From Rossellomorea vietnamensis NBRC 101237 (GTDB taxonomy: Bacteria; Bacillota; Bacilli; Bacillales; Bacillaceae_B): a stretch of DNA of 64,000 bases. Both the position numbers and the translations under genes were made by a program. Shown here piece after piece: positions 60,534-64,000 of this stretch. The notes below the pieces were generated by a model. That model made no database searches, had not been told where the DNA came from, and worked only from the letters and a program-made list of their open reading frames with translations. The stretch lies in assembly GCF_001591825.1 (NCBI RefSeq), contig NZ_BCVQ01000002.1:1-64000 (forward strand), given 5' to 3'. Within the stretch, counting starts at the first letter, position 1. Each line of letters begins with the position of its first letter.

Positions 60534-63500
60534 TTGGTCAAAAAGAGTTTTGCAATACTATTAATTTTATTGCTGACCCTATCAAATGGAGCATTTGCGG
60601 CACTTGGCCCAAAACAGCAAAAACCTAGTACATCAGGTCCTAAACCGATCTCAGAACAAGGTTTAGACTATGACGCTAAAGATAAAGTGCGTGTCATAGT
60701 AGAATTGGATGGGGAATCAGGCATTGAGTATGCTAACAAAAAACAAACAAGATACAAAGATTTAGAGGAATCGACTAAATCTAAACTTCAAAGTAAAGCG
60801 TTAGATGCTCAAGATACGATTAAAGGTCAAATGAATAAAGCAAAGGTAGACGCTAAATACCTGAATAGCTTTACAACAGTTATTAATGGGTTTAGTGCCG
60901 AAGTAGAATTCGGAAAAATCAAATTAATTGAAGGGTTATCAGATGTTCAAAGCGTACATATTGTAAACGAATATAAACGTCCAACTGAACAGCCTGAAAT
61001 GATTTACAGTAAAGAACTTGTTCAAGCACAGGAAGCTTGGAGAGATTACGGTTTTAAAGGACAAGGAATGGTTGTTGGTGTCATCGACACAGGAATTGAT
61101 TCCAGTCACCGTGATATGGTTCTTTCAGATGACACTGAAGTGAAACTTACTGAGGATGATGTGAAAGCTTCAGTTGCTGAAAATGATCTGCCAGGTAAGT
61201 TTTATACTGAGAAAGTTCCGTATGGCTACAACTATATGGATCAAAATACCGAAATCCGTGACCTTGGTGCAGGAGCATCCATGCACGGTATGCACGTTTC
61301 CGGTACCGTCGGAGCCAATGGCGATGAAGAGAATGGCGGGATCAAAGGGGTAGCTCCTGAAGCACAGCTCCTTGCACTGAAAGTATTCGGTAATGACCCT
61401 GAAATGCCATCAACATGGAGTGATATCTATGTAAAAGCCATTGATGATGCCATTCTTTTAGGCGCAGATGTTCTGAACATGAGTTTAGGCTCAACAGCAT
61501 CTTTCGTATTACCGGATGATCCTGAGCAAAAAGCAGTATCCCGTGCGGTTGAAAATGGCGTCTTAATGTCCATTTCAGCTGGTAATTCCGCTCATTTTGG
61601 TAATGGATTCTACAACCCAATGGCGTCAAACCCTGATATCGGGGTAGCCGGTTCACCTGGAATTTCCAGCGAGTCATTACAAGTAGCTTCATTAGAAAAC
61701 TCGAAAATCAACGTTGAGGGAATGAAGGTCTATTTCGATGACGAGCTTTATGGAACAGTAGGATATCAAAAGCAGGAAACACCAAACTTCTTAGACTTAT
61801 TTAAAGATGAGAAAAAAGAAGTTGTATATGTAGGTACTGGTGAAGACTCCTTCTATGAAGGAAAAGATGTAGAAGGGAAAATCGTGTTTGTAGTAAGAAC
61901 AGGAGGTTTCTTCTACGCTAAAATCGAAGAAGCAGCCATCAGACACGGTGCAGCGGGAGTCATTGTAAGGGGCGCAACAGGTCATGGAGACTATGTCAAT
62001 ATGGCCCTTGAAGCAAAAACGATCCCGATGATTTCTTTAAGCGTATCTTCTGGAAATGAACTAGAAGCACAAGTAAAAGCAGGCAAGAAAATGGAAGTAG
62101 TGTTCGACGGTTCTAAAGTAGCGGCCCTAAACCCTGCTGCGGACACAATGTCAACATTCACTTCATGGGGTGTAACACCGAACCTTGATTTCAAACCGGA
62201 AATAACAGCCCCAGGTGGAAAAATCTACTCCACATTAAACGATGACCAATATGGAATGATGAGCGGAACATCCATGGCTGCTCCTCACGTGGCCGGCGGT
62301 GCCGCATTGGTTCTTCAACGTGTGGATAAAGAATTTAAATTAGAAGGTGCAGCTCGCGTTAACATGGCGAAGAATATCATGATGAATACTTCTGAGCCAG
62401 TGATGGATAAGAGCTTGGTGAACAATGCCCTTGGATGGGAAAATCCATACTCCCCACGCCGTCAGGGTGCGGGTGTGATGCAGCTTCACTCTGCATTGGC
62501 TACACCGATTGTCGTAACGGATTCTGAAAGTGGGATCGCAAAGGTTGCTCTTAAAGAAGTGGACAACAATGTGAATTTTACTGTAGACGTAGAAAATTTC
62601 ACGGATGAAGCAGTATCTTATGATGTATCTGCAAATGTACAAACGGACTTTGCAAATGAAGGATTCTTGGGATATGCTCCAGATGCACTTGAAGCACAAG
62701 AAATTCAAAACGCAAAAGTTACCATTACATCAAAAGATGAAGAAATCGATACTCTCGAAATACCAGCTAATTCAACAGTGAAAGTAAATGTGGCAATTGA
62801 TCTTTCTGAAGCGAAAGTATATGGTGATGATATCGAATCCCTTGTCGACATTAACTCAGTCTTCAAAAACGGCTACTTCGTAGAAGGCTTCCTAACTCTA
62901 TCCAGCGAAGGGGAACATGCGGCATCAATCCCTTACGTAGGATTTAACGGAGATTGGACAGAAGCTCCAATACTGGATGCGCCTCTTACAGATGAAGCGA
63001 ATACATTCTACGGAATGACGGGACTTGCAGCTAATCTCCCAGAAGGATTGGATTTCCTTGGATTCAATCAATTTGCAGGTGAAGAAGGCAAGTACAATCA
63101 AGATCTTGCAGCGTTCTCTCCAAACGGAGACGGAGTGGCGGACTCAACTATACCGATTCTATCCTTCCTGAGAAATGCAAAGAAAGTCGAATACAATGTA
63201 CTGGACAAAGATGGAAATCATTTACGTACACTACGTACCGAAAACCATGTACGTAAAAATTACTACGACGGAACACCAAACACACAATACACCATCAAAT
63301 CAGCAAGCAGCTGGGATGGTAAGGTGAAAGATGCGTTAGTAGAAGAAGGCGACTACTACTACGAAGTAAAAGCCAAGCTTGACTTCCCAGGCGCAGAATG
63401 GCAGTCATTTAAGTTCCCTGTAAAAGTGGACGTAACAGCTCCAACGTTCAAAGTGGAATATAACAAAGCAACAAATGCCCTATCATTATCAGACATCAAG

Positions 63501-64000
63501 GATAAAGGTGTCGGAGTTGCTTACCTGGATGTACAGGTGAATGGTGAGTCTGAAAAAGCACTTGCCGGTGACTCAACAGCCTATTCTTTATCAACGGCTG
63601 CGAAAGACATCGATTTCGTTGATGTAGTGGCAGTGGACTATGCTGGTAACATGACAACGATTCGTGTTCCTGGTGTAGGCGATTCAACAATCCCTGATAT
63701 CCACTGGATGACTCCTGAAGCACTTGGCGTGGTGGATACACTTGAGCCTGTCGTAACAGGTTATGTAACGGATAAAACAGGCATTAAAGAATTAGTGATT
63801 GACGGAAAGAAAGTAGAAGTTAAATGGAATGAAGAAAAGAAACGCTTTGAATTTGAAACGAAGTTATCGTTTGATTCAGACGGAGTGAAGATGGTCGATG
63901 TTTCCGTAGTCGATGGAAACGGCAATAAGATCGAATTCCAACGCAGATTCTTCGTGGATTCATCTGCACCAACTCTGGAAGTATCAAATGCACCGGCTTC
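60534..64000 (+). CDS. Large secreted subtilisin-like protease (3' end beyond window)
   Basis: An S8 serine protease; 1155 codons are visible and the frame is open at the edge. TTG start after GGAGGG. Signal peptide about 1-24 (ending AFA), an I9-type propeptide (about 45-145, KVRVIVELDGESGIEYANKK), then the catalytic domain: Asp185 in VIDTGID, His251 in MHGMHVSG and Ser580 in SGTSMAAPHVAGG. A protease-associated insert lies between His and Ser (about 420-525, ending near ISLSVSSGNELEAQVK). After residue about 660 come fibronectin/Ig-like beta domains (DVTAPTFKVEYNK near 965). This is the Vpr/lactocepin (cell-envelope proteinase) arrangement. Confidence 0.92.
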   Translation, partial: MVKKSFAILLILLLTLSNGAFAALGPKQQKPSTSGPKPISEQGLDYDAKDKVRVIVELDGESGIEYANKKQTRYKDLEESTKSKLQSKALDAQDTIKGQMNKAKVDAKYLNSFTTVINGFSAEVEFGKIKLIEGLSDVQSVHIVNEYKRPTEQPEMIYSKELVQAQEAWRDYGFKGQGMVVGVIDTGIDSSHRDMVLSDDTEVKLTEDDVKASVAENDLPGKFYTEKVPYGYNYMDQNTEIRDLGAGASMHGMHVSGTVGANGDEENGGIKGVAPEAQLLALKVFGNDPEMPSTWSDIYVKAIDDAILLGADVLNMSLGSTASFVLPDDPEQKAVSRAVENGVLMSISAGNSAHFGNGFYNPMASNPDIGVAGSPGISSESLQVASLENSKINVEGMKVYFDDELYGTVGYQKQETPNFLDLFKDEKKEVVYVGTGEDSFYEGKDVEGKIVFVVRTGGFFYAKIEEAAIRHGAAGVIVRGATGHGDYVNMALEAKTIPMISLSVSSGNELEAQVKAGKKMEVVFDGSKVAALNPAADTMSTFTSWGVTPNLDFKPEITAPGGKIYSTLNDDQYGMMSGTSMAAPHVAGGAALVLQRVDKEFKLEGAARVNMAKNIMMNTSEPVMDKSLVNNALGWENPYSPRRQGAGVMQLHSALATPIVVTDSESGIAKVALKEVDNNVNFTVDVENFTDEAVSYDVSANVQTDFANEGFLGYAPDALEAQEIQNAKVTITSKDEEIDTLEIPANSTVKVNVAIDLSEAKVYGDDIESLVDINSVFKNGYFVEGFLTLSSEGEHAASIPYVGFNGDWTEAPILDAPLTDEANTFYGMTGLAANLPEGLDFLGFNQFAGEEGKYNQDLAAFSPNGDGVADSTIPILSFLRNAKKVEYNVLDKDGNHLRTLRTENHVRKNYYDGTPNTQYTIKSASSWDGKVKDALVEEGDYYYEVKAKLDFPGAEWQSFKFPVKVDVTAPTFKVEYNKATNALSLSDIKDKGVGVAYLDVQVNGESEKALAGDSTAYSLSTAAKDIDFVDVVAVDYAGNMTTIRVPGVGDSTIPDIHWMTPEALGVVDTLEPVVTGYVTDKTGIKELVIDGKKVEVKWNEEKKRFEFETKLSFDSDGVKMVDVSVVDGNGNKIEFQRRFFVDSSAPTLEVSNAPA

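Overview
This window is a chromosomal segment of an endospore-forming, flagellated Bacillaceae bacterium. Gene content and order closely follow, as I recall it, the Bacillus subtilis 'ywl-atp-ywm-mbl-flh-ywp-ywq' region near the origin: spoIIR, ywlB, ywlC, mntP, ywlE, rpiB, ywlG, glyA, upp, the atp operon, ywzB, ywmB, murA, spoIID, spoIIQ, spoIIID, mbl, flhO, flhP, fabZ, ywpF, ssbB, ywqA, ywqB. Protein sequences suggest Bacillus sensu lato (a Rossellomorea-like marine or soil Bacillus would fit), but I cannot fix the genus without a search.

Layout. 0.1-6.5 kb: sporulation signal SpoIIR, an acetyltransferase, a DnaA-box cluster overlapping the start of the tRNA t6A gene ywlC, Mn export, arginine phosphatase, an added chemotaxis receptor, rpiB and ywlG. 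6.9-10.4 kb: glyA, upp, mnaA. 11.0-18.3 kb: the complete F1Fo ATP synthase operon (atpZ-I-B-E-F-H-A-G-D-C) with strong hairpins between several cistrons. 18.3-21.9 kb: a minus-strand cluster of three CotB/Sm-like spore coat proteins around an ArsB-type permease and a 51-residue membrane peptide. 22.4-35.9 kb: cell wall (murA), engulfment (spoIID, spoIIQ), a Na+/solute symporter with its small subunit, spoIIID, mbl, flhO/flhP, fabZ. 36-40 kb: an AT-rich accessory island with a class D sortase, an LPNTS-anchored surface protein, two SinR-type repressors and a SinI anti-repressor whose leader is a c-di-GMP-I riboswitch. 40-46 kb: ywpF, ssbB and the SNF2 helicase/SWIM pair. 46-52 kb: alkaline phosphatase, a HlyD/Yip1 pair and small genes. 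52.7-53.9 kb: a REP-associated tyrosine transposase (RAYT) and a partner gene. 54-60 kb: the histidine-utilisation operon hutPHUIG with a HutP-type attenuator. 60.5 kb to the end: a large secreted subtilase cut by the window edge.

Two things stand out. First, a 14-bp imperfect palindrome, GAGGGACGGACCTC, occurs more than twenty times here, singly and as inverted pairs. It lies at gene ends (often as the terminator hairpin) and inside coding sequences in several reading frames and both orientations. Copies also flank the RAYT gene, so this looks like a REP/RAYT system active in a Gram-positive. Second, the c-di-GMP-I riboswitch sits directly upstream of a sinI homologue facing sinR, which would wire c-di-GMP straight into the biofilm switch, beside a sortase/surface-protein pair carrying a perfect SinR-like operator. 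Several families of degenerate ~20-bp-period intergenic repeats are also present. I saw no tRNA, rRNA or CRISPR.
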